A stretch of DNA of 64,000 nt from Aquimixticola soesokkakensis (lineage in GTDB: Bacteria > Pseudomonadota > Alphaproteobacteria > Rhodobacterales > Rhodobacteraceae): NCBI RefSeq assembly GCF_900172375.1, contig NZ_FWFS01000003.1:124001-188000 (forward strand), in the 5' to 3' direction. Position 1 is the stretch's first letter, and each line of letters starts with the position of its first letter. Made by a program: the position numbers and the translations under genes. The notes below the pieces were generated by a model that saw only the letters and a program-made list of their open reading frames with translations, did not search any database and was not told the DNA's origin. Shown piece by piece: positions 44,205-53,597 of the stretch.

Positions 44205-44795
44205 TTAGGCCAGCCCGATATCCGTGCGCCCGCGCCGGTCGGCACGCAGGTTGGAATAGAGCACATGATTGCGCCAGCGCCCGTTGATTTGCAGATAGGC
44301 CTGCGCGACGCCCTCATATTTGTAGCCGCATTTTTCCAGCAGGCCGCGCGAGGCAACGTTTTCGGGCAGGCAGGCGCTTTCGATCCGGCTCAGATCCAGG
44401 CTGTGAAACGCGTAGTGGATCAGCGCCTCGACGGCCTCGCGCATGTAGCCTGCGCGGGCATAGCGCGCGCCGGTCCAATAGCCGATGGTGCCCGCTTGGG
44501 CCGGGCCGCGCCGGATATTGTCCAGCGTCACCGCCCCCACCAGCTGCTGGTCTTCGCGCCGGATGAGGAAAAACGGCACCGCAGACCCGGAGGTGATGGA
44601 GCGGTTCGCCCAATACACCCGATTGGTAAAGCTCTTGCGCGACAGATGATCGGGGGACCATGTCGGTTCCCAGGGCTTGAGAAAATCCTGACTTTCGAGG
44701 CGCAATTCGGACCACGCGTGGTAGTCGCCATGCACCGGAAGGCGCAGCGTCAGACGCTGCGTCTCCAGGCGCGCTGACTTGCGCCGCATCAGCAT
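44205..44795 (-). CDS. GNAT family N-acetyltransferase, RimJ/RimL type
   Basis: 196 residues. It begins with the RimJ-like LETQRLTLRLPVHGDYHAWS, followed by WANRSITSGSAVPFFLIRRE, IGYWTGARYARAGYMREAVE (acetyl-CoA loop) and SACLPENVASRGLLEKCGYK. RimJ-type enzymes acetylate N-termini of ribosomal or other proteins. The ATG overlaps the M16 peptidase stop codon (ATGA); it is the last gene of the long minus-strand run from ctaC. A second start two codons in (44789) is possible. Confidence 0.9.
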   Translation of the reverse strand: MLMRRKSARLETQRLTLRLPVHGDYHAWSELRLESQDFLKPWEPTWSPDHLSRKSFTNRVYWANRSITSGSAVPFFLIRREDQQLVGAVTLDNIRRGPAQAGTIGYWTGARYARAGYMREAVEALIHYAFHSLDLSRIESACLPENVASRGLLEKCGYKYEGVAQAYLQINGRWRNHVLYSNLRADRRGRTDIGLA

Positions 44796-46054
44796 CAGGC
44801 TGCAAACCGCCGGAGCAAGGCGTCCAGCCCCGGCGCACCGCTTACCGGCCCATACAGCGCCATCGCGGATTTTGCCTGCACCAGCGATCCGGCAAAATTG
44901 CGCACATCCGCAAGCGAGACCGCGTCAATGCGCGCCACGGTTTCTTCCAGTGGTGGCATCCGGTTCCAGATACCGATCAGACGCGCCATACGTTCGGCGC
45001 GGTTGGACGGGCTTTCCAGCCCCATCAACAGGGAGGCCTTTTGTTGCGCCCGCGCCCGCGCCACCTCTTCTTCGGTGATGCTGTCGGCGGCGCGTTTCAG
45101 CTCGTCGATGGTGACTTCGGCCAGCTGCGCGATCTCGTCCTTGCCGGTGCCCGCGTAGATCGTGGTCATGCCGGTATCGGCGTAGCTGCCGGCATGGGCG
45201 TAGATCGAATAGCACAGGCCGCGCTTCTCGCGGATCTCCTGAAACAGCCGCGACGACATGCCCCCCCCCATCACGATGGAATAGGTGTTGGAAATGTAGA
45301 TATCGTCGTGGGTGTAGCCCGGGGACTCAAAGCCCAGCGTGAAATGCACCTGTTCGAGCTTTTTGGACTTGCGAAACTCCCCGCCTTGGAAATCGGCAGG
45401 CAGCGCGACAAGCGAGCTGCGCTTGGGCAGATGCCCAAACAGCGCTTGCGCTGCGCGCACGATGGCGTCGTGATCGACCGCCCCCGCAGCGGCCAGCACC
45501 ATTTGCTCGGGCCCGTAGCGTTCCTCGACGAAGCGGCGGAAATCCTGCGCGCCAAAGGCGGACACCCGCTCGGCAGGGCCCAGAATGGTGCGGCCCATCG
45601 GTTGGTCCGGATAGGCCACTTCCTGCAGCCAGTCGAAGACAACATCGTCGGGCGTATCGAGAGCCTGCCCGATTTCCTGCAAGATCACGCCGCGCTCGAC
45701 CTCGATCTCGCGCGGATCAAACACCGGATTGAGCAGGATGTCGGCAATGACATCCAGCGCCAGCGGCACATCCTGCCCCAGCACCCGCGCGTAATAGGCC
45801 GTATTTTCCTTGGAGGTATAGGCGTTGAGATAACCGCCCACATCTTCCAGCACTTCGGCAATCTGCAAGGGCGAGCGCGTGGTCGTCCCCTTGAACGCCA
45901 TATGTTCAAGGAAATGCGCAATGCCGTTCTGTTCGGGGCGTTCGTGACGCCCGCCTGCACTCACCCAGATGCCGATGGAGGCACTTTCGAGAGAGGGCAT
46001 GTTTTCGGTGACAATCCGAAAGCCGTTGGACAGGGTGTGGGTCTGGACGGTCAA
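44795..46054 (-). CDS. M16 family zinc peptidase (processing peptidase-like)
   Basis: 419 residues. The inverted zinc motif H-x-x-E-H is H47-F-L-E50-H51 in GIAHFLEHMAFKGT, and the third ligand is the Glu within EIEVERGVILQEIGQALDTP. An M16 C-terminal domain follows (YGPEQMVLAAAGAVDHDAIV, then the glycine-rich GGGMSSRLFQEIREKRGLCY). The sequence resembles the beta subunit of the mitochondrial processing peptidase. Only one M16 gene is present here. It overlaps thrC by ATGA, as in other Rhodobacterales and rhizobial genomes. Confidence 0.94.
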   Translation of the reverse strand: MTVQTHTLSNGFRIVTENMPSLESASIGIWVSAGGRHERPEQNGIAHFLEHMAFKGTTTRSPLQIAEVLEDVGGYLNAYTSKENTAYYARVLGQDVPLALDVIADILLNPVFDPREIEVERGVILQEIGQALDTPDDVVFDWLQEVAYPDQPMGRTILGPAERVSAFGAQDFRRFVEERYGPEQMVLAAAGAVDHDAIVRAAQALFGHLPKRSSLVALPADFQGGEFRKSKKLEQVHFTLGFESPGYTHDDIYISNTYSIVMGGGMSSRLFQEIREKRGLCYSIYAHAGSYADTGMTTIYAGTGKDEIAQLAEVTIDELKRAADSITEEEVARARAQQKASLLMGLESPSNRAERMARLIGIWNRMPPLEETVARIDAVSLADVRNFAGSLVQAKSAMALYGPVSGAPGLDALLRRFAA

Positions 46055-47433
46055 GAAATACGCTCCTTCACCAGCGCTTTGAGCGCTGCGAGGTCATTGG
46101 GAACACGGGTGAAACGCTCGTCGCGCTCGAACAGATCCCCCATGCGTTCGGGCAGCGCGGGACGAATGCCGGTCGCAGCAAAGACCGCATCGGGGAATTT
46201 GGCGGGATGGGCGGTGGCGAGTGTCACCATGGGCGTTTGGCCCAGATTCTCTGTGGCCACCTTCACGCCCACGGCGGAATGCGGGCACAGCACTTCGCCG
46301 CTGCCTGCGTAGACATCGCGGATCGTCGCGCGGGTGTCGTCTTCCGAGGCGCGCCCGGAGGCAAAGAGATCGCGCAGACGCCCGATGGCCCCCTGGCTGA
46401 CGGTAAAAGAGCCTGCTTTCAGCTCGTCCATCAATTGCGCCACCGCCGCGCCGTCGCGGTCATAAACGTCAAAAAGCGCGCGCTCGAAATTCGAGGACAC
46501 CTGAATGTCCATCGACGGGCTGATCGAGGGCGTCACCCCCTCTTTCGTATAGGCACCTGTCACCATGGTGCGGTGCAAAATGTCGTTCTGGTTGGTCGCG
46601 ATCACCAGTTTTTCGATGGGAAGCCCCATGCGTTTGGCGACATAGCCCGCGAAAATATCCCCGAAATTTCCGGTGGGCACAGTGAAGCTGACGGGGCGCA
46701 GCGGTCCGCCAAGCGACACGGCGGCCGTAAAGTAATATACCACCTGCGCCAGCACGCGCGCCCAGTTGATCGAGTTCACGGCGGCGAGTTTCACACCATC
46801 GCGAAAGGCGATATCGGCAAACATGTCTTTCAACGCGGCCTGGCAATCGTCGAAATCGCCCTCTACCGCCAGCGCATGCACGTTGGCCTCGGGCGGGGTG
46901 GTCATCTGGCGGCGCTGCACATCGGACACGCGGCCATCGGGGAACAGGATGAACACATCCACATTCGCCAGCCCCTTGAAAGCCTCGATCGCCGCCGACC
47001 CCGTGTCACCGGAGGTGGCGCCGACGATGGTCACGCGTTTGCCCGAACGCGACAGCGCGGCCTGAAACAGTTGACCGATCAACTGCATCGCAAAATCCTT
47101 GAACGCCAGCGTCGGCCCGTGGAACAGTTCAAGCAGGAAATGGTTCGGCCCCAACTGCACCAGCGGCGCGCGCGCCTCATGCCCGAAGGTGGCATAGGCT
47201 TTGGCGATGATGTCTTTGAACTCGGCGTCCGTGAAGGTGTCACCGATAAACGGCTTCATCACGCGAAACGCGACCTCCTCATAGCTTTGCCCCGCCAGAT
47301 CCGAAATCTCCCCGGGCGAGAGCGTCGGGATGGATTCAGGCACGTAGAGGCCGCCATCGGAGGCAAGTCCGGTCAGCATGGCTTCTTCAAAAGAAAGCTC
47401 GGGCGCTTGGCCGCGGGTCGAAATATAACGCAT
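46051..47433 (-). CDS. thrC: Threonine synthase
   Basis: 460 residues. It converts O-phosphohomoserine to threonine with PLP. The N-terminus MRYISTRGQAPELSFEEAML is family-typical. The Schiff-base lysine is K112 in GPTLAFKDFAMQ, the phosphate-binding region is IVGATSGDTGSAAIEAFKG, and NSINWARVLAQVVYYF is the dimer/active-site stretch. Its start lies only about 20 bp after the surf1 stop codon, so threonine synthesis is transcribed with the cytochrome oxidase genes. No threonine attenuator is visible. Confidence 0.96.
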   Translation of the reverse strand: MRYISTRGQAPELSFEEAMLTGLASDGGLYVPESIPTLSPGEISDLAGQSYEEVAFRVMKPFIGDTFTDAEFKDIIAKAYATFGHEARAPLVQLGPNHFLLELFHGPTLAFKDFAMQLIGQLFQAALSRSGKRVTIVGATSGDTGSAAIEAFKGLANVDVFILFPDGRVSDVQRRQMTTPPEANVHALAVEGDFDDCQAALKDMFADIAFRDGVKLAAVNSINWARVLAQVVYYFTAAVSLGGPLRPVSFTVPTGNFGDIFAGYVAKRMGLPIEKLVIATNQNDILHRTMVTGAYTKEGVTPSISPSMDIQVSSNFERALFDVYDRDGAAVAQLMDELKAGSFTVSQGAIGRLRDLFASGRASEDDTRATIRDVYAGSGEVLCPHSAVGVKVATENLGQTPMVTLATAHPAKFPDAVFAATGIRPALPERMGDLFERDERFTRVPNDLAALKALVKERIS

Positions 47434-47454
47434 GGAAACGGCAGTCCTATCGGT

Positions 47455-48123
47455 TCAGACGGGTTTTGTCCTGATACGCCACAGCAGAAGCAGTGTCATC
47501 CCCAACCACACCGCTGCGAACAAAAACCACTGCACCACATAGCCCATGTGGTTGTTGGGAATTCCTTCGCTACTCACGGGAAGCGGGGTCATCGCGGGTT
47601 CTATGGCTCCGCGCGCGATCACCAGCACAGGCTCTGTGTCCAGCGCCCGGGCCATCACGGGCACGTCGCGCGCATACCAGTAATTGGCCACGGCATCGTT
47701 TTGCGGCGTATAGCTGTCGCGCTCCTCGGGCCAGTGCAGGTTGCCGGTGATCGTCATCGGCCCCGACACGCGCGCGCTGTCGCGCGCCTGCGTCAGGACA
47801 AAGCCGCGATCCACCATCACCCGCCGCCCGTCCTGCGTCACAAACGGCGAGATGATGCGAAACCCTGCCCCGAGGTCGCGGGTCGAGACCAACACATGCA
47901 GTTCCTGCGGCTCCAGCGTGCCTTCCAGCACCACCGCAAGATATTCATCGGCATCGGGATCAGGCTGCGCGGGCAGCGCAACGGGGTCTTGGGCGATACG
48001 CTCTTCGATCTGCGCCAGCACGCCCTGCTTCCAGTAGTGGCGACGCAATTGCCAAAAACCAAGGCTGACAAGGATGGAAAACCCGACAATGCCGAAGATG
48101 GCGGCGGGGAGGAGGCGTTTCAC
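47455..48123 (-). CDS. SURF1 family cytochrome oxidase assembly protein
   Basis: 222 residues from a GTG at 48123 (preceded by GCGGAG). Two membrane helices lie at the ends: LPAAIFGIVGFSILVSLGFW and MGYVVQWFLFAAVWLGMTLL. The family motifs are GFWQLRRHYWKQ near the first and EGIPNNHMGYVVQWF at the second. Surf1 delivers or stabilises haem a during assembly of aa3-type oxidase. It follows ctaE, with a hairpin (48159-48181) in between. Confidence 0.93.
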   Translation of the reverse strand: MKRLLPAAIFGIVGFSILVSLGFWQLRRHYWKQGVLAQIEERIAQDPVALPAQPDPDADEYLAVVLEGTLEPQELHVLVSTRDLGAGFRIISPFVTQDGRRVMVDRGFVLTQARDSARVSGPMTITGNLHWPEERDSYTPQNDAVANYWYARDVPVMARALDTEPVLVIARGAIEPAMTPLPVSSEGIPNNHMGYVVQWFLFAAVWLGMTLLLLWRIRTKPV

Positions 48124-48158
48124 GGGGCAGGCTCCGCAGGACAAAGGAAAAGGCAGAA

Positions 48159-48181
48159 GGGGCGCGGAAATCCCGCGCCCC
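48159..48181 (-). terminator. Hairpin between ctaE and surf1
   Basis: A perfect 9 bp GC stem (GGGGCGCGG/CCGCGCCCC). On the minus strand only a broken T-rich run follows, so it is at best a weak terminator or a stability element within the operon. Confidence 0.4.
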
Positions 48182-48226
48182 TCTTGAAGGATCGTGTCAG
48201 TCTTGCGCAGACCTATCCGGGCGCGC

Positions 48227-49030
48227 TTACTGGCCCCAGATGTAGACGGCGATAAAGAGGAACAGCCAGACCACATCAACGAAGTGCCAGTACCAGGCCG
48301 CAGCTTCGAAGCCGATGTGATCTTCGGGGGTGAAATGGCCCTTCATCGCGCGGATCAGGCAGATCGTCAGAAAGATCGTCCCGATGATCACGTGAAAGCC
48401 GTGGAAGCCCGTCGCCATAAAGAAGGAGCCGTAGAAGAATTCGCCGCCAAAAGTGTAGCCCTCATGCACGAACAGCTCGTAGTATTCGTAGGCTTGCAGC
48501 AGCGTGAACAATACGCCCAGCGCGATCCCGATGGACAGGCCGGTGATCAGGTCCTTGCGGTTGTTTTCATGCACCAACGCGTGGTGCGCCCAGGTCACAG
48601 CCGCGCCCGAGCACAGCAGGATCAGCGTGTTGATCAGCGGCAGGTGGAAGGCGTCGATGGGGATGATTTCGGGTTTGACATAGGTCGTGCCCGCATAGTC
48701 GTACATCGGGTAGAGCGCGTTCTTGAAGAAGGCCCAGAACCACGCGACGAAGAACATGACTTCGGACATGATGAAAAAGATCACGCCATAGCGCAGGCCG
48801 ATGCGCACCACCGGCGTGTGATCGCCTGCGATGTTTTCTTTGATCGTGTCAGCCCACCAGCCCCACATGGAGTAGAGCGTGGCGATCAGGCCGATAAAGA
48901 ACATGAAAGGTGTGATCGCGTGCATCCAGAGCACCGCGCCAAACAGCATGATGAATGCGCCGACGGACGAGAAAAATGGCCAGATCGACGGCGGGAGGAT
49001 GTGATAATCGTGGTCTTTTGCATGCGCCAT
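48227..49030 (-). CDS. ctaE: Cytochrome c oxidase subunit III
   Basis: 267 residues with seven membrane helices. Subunit III of aa3-type oxidase is identified by [40 protein letters not shown] (conserved Glu in helix III), [39 protein letters not shown] and the C-terminal [18 protein letters not shown]. It supports proton uptake and stability of the catalytic subunits. Subunit I (ctaD) is not in the window, which is normal for this group, where ctaD lies elsewhere. Confidence 0.97.
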   Translation of the reverse strand: MAHAKDHDYHILPPSIWPFFSSVGAFIMLFGAVLWMHAITPFMFFIGLIATLYSMWGWWADTIKENIAGDHTPVVRIGLRYGVIFFIMSEVMFFVAWFWAFFKNALYPMYDYAGTTYVKPEIIPIDAFHLPLINTLILLCSGAAVTWAHHALVHENNRKDLITGLSIGIALGVLFTLLQAYEYYELFVHEGYTFGGEFFYGSFFMATGFHGFHVIIGTIFLTICLIRAMKGHFTPEDHIGFEAAAWYWHFVDVVWLFLFIAVYIWGQ

Positions 49031-49051
49031 AGTGCGTCCCTCTTCCCGTAA

Positions 49052-49648
49052 TTATTGCACGACGGGTTCGTTGGTGGCCTGTCCGGTGGTGTCAGCCTCA
49101 AGGCTGGCCACATCATCGGGCAAGTCGGTTTCGTAGAATGTGTATGACAGCGTGATGCGTTTGACAAACTTTGCGTCACGATCTTTGACGATTTCGGGAT
49201 CGACATAGAAGGTAACCGGCATGTCAACGCGCTCGCCGGGCTGAAGCACCTGCTCGGTAAAGCAGAAGCATTCGATCTTGGTGAAATAGCCGCCGGCCTC
49301 ATAGGGGGCAACGTTATAGGCGGCGGTGCCGGCGATCACGCGATCGGTCGGATTGTAGGCTTCGTAAAACGCCAGCCCCGTTTCGCCGATGCGGATCTCC
49401 ATCTCGTTTTGCTCGGGGCGAAATTCCCACGCCATGTCGGGATCGGTGTTGGCCACAAAGCGGATCTTGACGGTTTCGTCCAGAATCACATCCGACGCCG
49501 TGGCCGAAACCGAGGTCGTGCCGCCATAGCCGGTCACGCGGCAGAACCACGAATAGAACGGCACCGCCGCCCAGGCCATCGCCCCCATAAAGACCACAAG
49601 GCCAAGGGTCGCCATCAGCGTTTTGGTGTTGCGGTCCATTTTGCTCAT
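49052..49648 (-). CDS. ctaG: Cytochrome c oxidase assembly protein (Cox11/CtaG)
   Basis: 198 residues. One membrane helix (TLMATLGLVVFMGAMAWAAV) is followed by a periplasmic copper-binding domain with VPFYSWFCRVTGYGG, GTAAYNVAPYEAGGYFTKIE and the copper motif CFCFTEQVLQPGE. It delivers copper to the CuB site of subunit I. The ATG overlaps the preceding small gene (ATGA). Confidence 0.96.
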   Translation of the reverse strand: MSKMDRNTKTLMATLGLVVFMGAMAWAAVPFYSWFCRVTGYGGTTSVSATASDVILDETVKIRFVANTDPDMAWEFRPEQNEMEIRIGETGLAFYEAYNPTDRVIAGTAAYNVAPYEAGGYFTKIECFCFTEQVLQPGERVDMPVTFYVDPEIVKDRDAKFVKRITLSYTFYETDLPDDVASLEADTTGQATNEPVVQ

Positions 49649-49881
49649 TGGGAGGCCTCTGGGCTGGCTGCGGGTTCTTGCGGGGCAAGGGGCGCGGTTT
49701 CGAACGGCATCGCGGGCGCCTCGCCGGCTTGCTCGGCCTCAAGGCGCGCCGGATCGAGCACCGACACTTTGGCAATCGTCAGGCCAAAGACCATGCCGGC
49801 AAAGGCGATCAGGACAAAGCCAAGGCCGATGTTGCGGCTCAGACGCCGTTTGTGCATCTGCGAATCGCGGGTAATCGCCAT
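49645..49881 (-). CDS. Small single-helix protein of the cta operon
   Basis: 78 residues. A basic N-terminus (DSQMHKRRLSRN) and one membrane helix (IGLGFVLIAFAGMVFGLTIA, about 18-37) are followed by a Pro/Ala/Glu-rich periplasmic tail. Its place between ctaB and ctaG matches the small ORF (CoxF-like) seen at this position in other alphaproteobacterial cta operons. The role is unknown but assembly-linked by context. It abuts ctaB and overlaps ctaG, so it is certainly cotranscribed. Confidence 0.85.
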   Translation of the reverse strand: MAITRDSQMHKRRLSRNIGLGFVLIAFAGMVFGLTIAKVSVLDPARLEAEQAGEAPAMPFETAPLAPQEPAASPEASQ

Positions 49882-50847
49882 TTAGAACGTGCCTCCCAGC
49901 AGACCGCCAAAGACGCCCGTGCCGATCAAATCATAGCCCCGCAACAGGGCGTCGATCATCAACGCCGAGAAATGCAGGAACAGGTAAAACAGGGAAAAGC
50001 GGAAGAATTTGCGTTCGACCGCATATTTATCCGCCTCCGCTTGCGCCTCGCTGCGGCGGTAAATCTGTACCGCACCTTTGATGAACAGGAGGTTCATCAC
50101 CACCGCGACAAAAGCATAGACCGGACCGGCGATCGAGGTAAGCAGGATCGCCAGCGCGAAAGGCGCCAGTGCCAGCGTATAGGCAAGGATGTGTTTGCGC
50201 GTCACGCGACGCCCATGGGTCACGGTCAGCATGGGCACGCCTGCCGCATCATAGTCGGAATTCATGAACAGCGCGAGCGCCCAGAAATGCGGCGGCGTCC
50301 ACATGAAGGTCAGCATGAACATCAGCACCGATTCGACGCTGATGCCGCCCGTTGCCGCCGCCCAGCCGATCATCGGGGGAAAGGCCCCCGCTGCGCCACC
50401 GATCACGATGTTCTGTGGCGTCCAGCGCTTGAGCCACATGGTATAGATCACCGCGTAAAAGAAGATCGTAAAGGCCAGAAGGCCCGCCGCGACCCAATTC
50501 GTCGCAAGACCGAGCATCGCACAGGAAAAGCCCGACAGGGCAAGGCCCAGCGACAGGGCTTCGCCGCGCTCGATCCGGCCCGACGGGATCGGACGGGCTG
50601 CGGTGCGCTTCATCACGGCGTCGATATCGCTGTCATACCACATGTTGAGCGCCCCCGAGGCCCCGCCCCCGATGGCAACGCACAGGATAGCAAAAAACGC
50701 GATAAACGGATGCACAGTGCCGGGGGCGACCACAAGCCCCACAAGGGCCGTAAACACCACAAGCGACATCACGCGGGGCTTGAGCAGGGCGAAATAATCC
50801 CCGAATCCGGCGTCTTTTTCATATTCCATCAGGCTTAGATCGCTCAT
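49882..50847 (-). CDS. ctaB: Protohaem IX farnesyltransferase (haem O synthase)
   Basis: 321 residues. It transfers a farnesyl group to haem b, giving haem O for oxidase assembly. It is a UbiA-superfamily protein with eight or nine helices: FALLKPRVMSLVVFTALVGL, the prenyl-diphosphate Mg motif NMWYDSDIDAVMKRTAARPI and TPPHFWALALFMNSDYDAAG. The start at 50847 has GCGGAG ten bases upstream; in-frame sequence further upstream is not protein-like. It follows ctaC after a 215 bp gap that contains a GGCCGTG hairpin without a T-run. Confidence 0.96.
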   Translation of the reverse strand: MSDLSLMEYEKDAGFGDYFALLKPRVMSLVVFTALVGLVVAPGTVHPFIAFFAILCVAIGGGASGALNMWYDSDIDAVMKRTAARPIPSGRIERGEALSLGLALSGFSCAMLGLATNWVAAGLLAFTIFFYAVIYTMWLKRWTPQNIVIGGAAGAFPPMIGWAAATGGISVESVLMFMLTFMWTPPHFWALALFMNSDYDAAGVPMLTVTHGRRVTRKHILAYTLALAPFALAILLTSIAGPVYAFVAVVMNLLFIKGAVQIYRRSEAQAEADKYAVERKFFRFSLFYLFLHFSALMIDALLRGYDLIGTGVFGGLLGGTF

Positions 50848-51062
50848 TGGCTTGGAACTCCGCAGGGCGGTTTGCCCCGATATGTGCATTTCACGCGCGG
50901 GGTCTTTGCCCTCTTGTGCGTGCAGAAGAGCGCCACGGCGGCTGCAGCGCCGCGTGGCGCGATCCGGACTTGTGGCGCTTTGTCGCAGGCATGGTGCCTT
51001 CAAAGCAGCGAGGCCGTGATCTTTGACCACGGCCCCCGTTTTCGTATCTCAGGCGCGTGGCG

Positions 51063-51947
51063 TTACCGAGCAGCGGCCAGTTTGATCGTGCGCGGCGCGC
51101 TCTCGAGCGAGGCGTATTCCTCTTTGGCTTCCAGCAACCACTGCTGGTAGGCTTCGGGGGAGACAACCTTGACGGTGATCGGCATGTAGGCGTGGTCTTT
51201 GCCGCACAGCTCTGAACATTGGCCAAAATACACGCCTTCGACCTCGGGCTCGAACCACAGTTCCGCCACACGACCCGGCACAGCGTCCTGTTTCACGCCA
51301 AAGGCAGGGATCGTCCAGGAGTGGATCACATCCGCGCCGGTGACCTGCATCACCACAACCGCGCCGGTGGGCACAACCACCGACGTGTCGGTCGCCAGCA
51401 GGTAGAGATCGTCGGTATAGCCGTTCTCGGCAAGCTGGTCGCGCGGCAGCATGAAGCTGTCAAAGGCGATGCCCTCGTCGGAATATTCATACGACCAGTA
51501 CCATTGGTTGCCGGTCACCTTGATGGTGATGTCACCTTCGGGGATTTCCTGTTGCTTGAACAGAACCGGCAAGGAATAGGCCCCGATGACCACAAGAATG
51601 AGGATCGGAACAATCGTCCACGCCACTTCGAGGGGCGAGTTATGGGTAAAGGTCGAGGGGGTGGGGCGCGCTTTGCGGTTGTGACGCACGATGACCCAGG
51701 CCATCAGCGCCATGACGAACAACACGATGACCGTGATGATCACCAGCAGGAAATGGTCCAGCCCGTGGATGTCACGCGCCAGTTCGGTCGCGGCAGGTTG
51801 AAAGCCCATTTTGCCGTTCACCGGCTTGCCGATGATTTCCAGCCCGTCGGTCGCGCTCTGTGCGAAAAGCGCAGTGCCCGAAGCCAGAGTGCCAGCCAGT
51901 GTCGCAAAAGTGGCCGTCAGGCCCGTCGAGAGGAATTTTGTGCGCAT
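51063..51947 (-). CDS. ctaC: Cytochrome c oxidase subunit II
   Basis: 294 residues. An N-terminal signal sequence (residues 1-29) precedes two membrane helices ([20 protein letters not shown] and [20 protein letters not shown]). The periplasmic cupredoxin domain carries the CuA centre: H209, C244, E246, C248, H252 and M255 in [14 protein letters not shown]. The aromatic docking stretch is [12 protein letters not shown]. It accepts electrons from cytochrome c. It is the first gene of the cta operon and divergent from tldD. Confidence 0.97.
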   Translation of the reverse strand: MRTKFLSTGLTATFATLAGTLASGTALFAQSATDGLEIIGKPVNGKMGFQPAATELARDIHGLDHFLLVIITVIVLFVMALMAWVIVRHNRKARPTPSTFTHNSPLEVAWTIVPILILVVIGAYSLPVLFKQQEIPEGDITIKVTGNQWYWSYEYSDEGIAFDSFMLPRDQLAENGYTDDLYLLATDTSVVVPTGAVVVMQVTGADVIHSWTIPAFGVKQDAVPGRVAELWFEPEVEGVYFGQCSELCGKDHAYMPITVKVVSPEAYQQWLLEAKEEYASLESAPRTIKLAAAR

Positions 51948-52161
51948 GTTCGTTTCCCATTTCGTCGTGTCGCGCCCCGATCGTAGGGCAGTGTCCCCTG
52001 CCCGATCAAGGCCACCACACGGCGCCGCTGCCCGTGCTGGTGCGGATTACCGTTGAGTCTTACGCCCCAAAAACCATATTAGGCCGGTGGGGACAAGATT
52101 TTGTGCTGCGTCATTGAGCCGCTTTTTGGCTTCGGATCAAGTCCCGAAAAGGAGAAATTAT

Positions 52162-53595
52162 ATGACCACTGCCCATTCCGGCGACCGTTTCGCCCCTTTC
52201 GAGACCGATCTGGACCGCGAAGAGGCACTTTCGTCGCTGCGACAGGCCGTCGCAGGGGCCGATGACGGCGAACTTTTCTTTGAACGCAAGCGCTCGGAAG
52301 GCATCGTTTTTGACGATGGTCGCGTGCGGACTGCGTCTTATGACGCGAGCGAGGGCTTCGGGCTGCGCGCCGTGCGCGGGGAAACCACGGGCTATGCGCA
52401 TTCGACCGAGATTTCCGAATCTGCGATCAAGCGCGCTGTGGAGACCGCGCGCCTTGCCGTGGGCCATGGCGGCGGCAGCCTTGCGCAGGGACCGCGCCCG
52501 ACAAATGTGAAACTCTACACCGATGAGAACCCGATGGAGGGGGCGGCATTCAACGTCAAACTCGACACCCTGCGCGAGATCGACGCCTTTCTGCGCGATC
52601 TTGACCCGCGCGTGGTGCAGGTCACCGCCTCGCTTGCCGCGTCGCACCAAGAGGTGTTCATCCTGCGCCCCGAGGGCACGCTGGTCAGCGACATCCGCCC
52701 GATGACGCGGCTCAATATTTCGGTGATCCTCGAGGAAAACGCGCGGCGTGAAAGCGGCTCTGCGGGGGGCGGCGGGCGCACGGGGTTGCTGGGGCTGATC
52801 AGCCGCGCGCATTGGGAAGACGTGGCGCGCGAGGCCCTGCGGGTCGCGGGTGTCAACCTTTCGGCCGAGGCGGCGCCTGCGGGCGTGATGGATGTGGCGC
52901 TTGGCAACGGCTGGCCCGGAATTTTGCTGCACGAAGCGGTGGGTCACGGGCTTGAGGGGGATTTCAACCGCAAGAAAACCTCCGCCTTTGCCGGCCTCAT
53001 GGGCCAACAGGTCGCCGCGCGCGGCGTCACCGTTCTGGACGATGGGACCATTCCCGACCGGCGCGGCTCGATTTCCGTTGACGACGAGGGCACGCCCAGC
53101 GCGCGGAACGTGCTGATCGAGGACGGGGTTCTGGTGGGCTACATGCAGGACCGCCAGAACGCACGGCTGATGGGCGTCGCACCCACAGGCAACGGACGGC
53201 GCGAAAGCTACGCCCATGCCCCCATGCCGCGCATGACCAACACCTATATGCTGGGGGGGGAGGCCACGCGCGAGGACATCGTGGCCGAGCTGAAGGACGG
53301 GATTTACGCCGTGGGTTTCGGCGGCGGTCAGGTCGATATCACCAACGGCAAATTCGTGTTTTCCTGCACCGAAGCCTACCGCGTCAAAAACGGCCGCATC
53401 GGCGCGCCCGTCAAAGGTGCCACCCTGATCGGTGACGGGGCCACCGCGTTGCAGAAAATCCGTATGATCGGCAATGACATGGCCCTCGACCCCGGCATGG
53501 GCAATTGCGGCAAACAGGGGCAATGGGTGCCAGTCGGGGTCGGCCAGCCCTCGCTTTTGATCGGCGGGCTGACGGTGGGCGGATCGGCGGCGTAA
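52162..53595 (+). CDS. tldD: Metalloprotease TldD
   Basis: 477 residues. TldD, with TldE/PmbA, forms a peptidase that processes modified peptides and gyrase-targeting toxins in the cytoplasm. Motifs: VRTASYDASEGFGLRAVRGE, the metal-binding HEAVGHGLEGDFNRK (H-E-x-x-x-H) and the late conserved Cys/Gly-rich end GNDMALDPGMGNCGKQGQWV. GGAGAAATT precedes the ATG at 52162. The partner gene is not in the window. The tldD-ctaC divergent arrangement is usual in Rhodobacterales. Confidence 0.95.
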   Translation: MTTAHSGDRFAPFETDLDREEALSSLRQAVAGADDGELFFERKRSEGIVFDDGRVRTASYDASEGFGLRAVRGETTGYAHSTEISESAIKRAVETARLAVGHGGGSLAQGPRPTNVKLYTDENPMEGAAFNVKLDTLREIDAFLRDLDPRVVQVTASLAASHQEVFILRPEGTLVSDIRPMTRLNISVILEENARRESGSAGGGGRTGLLGLISRAHWEDVAREALRVAGVNLSAEAAPAGVMDVALGNGWPGILLHEAVGHGLEGDFNRKKTSAFAGLMGQQVAARGVTVLDDGTIPDRRGSISVDDEGTPSARNVLIEDGVLVGYMQDRQNARLMGVAPTGNGRRESYAHAPMPRMTNTYMLGGEATREDIVAELKDGIYAVGFGGGQVDITNGKFVFSCTEAYRVKNGRIGAPVKGATLIGDGATALQKIRMIGNDMALDPGMGNCGKQGQWVPVGVGQPSLLIGGLTVGGSAA

Positions 53596-53597
53596 CC

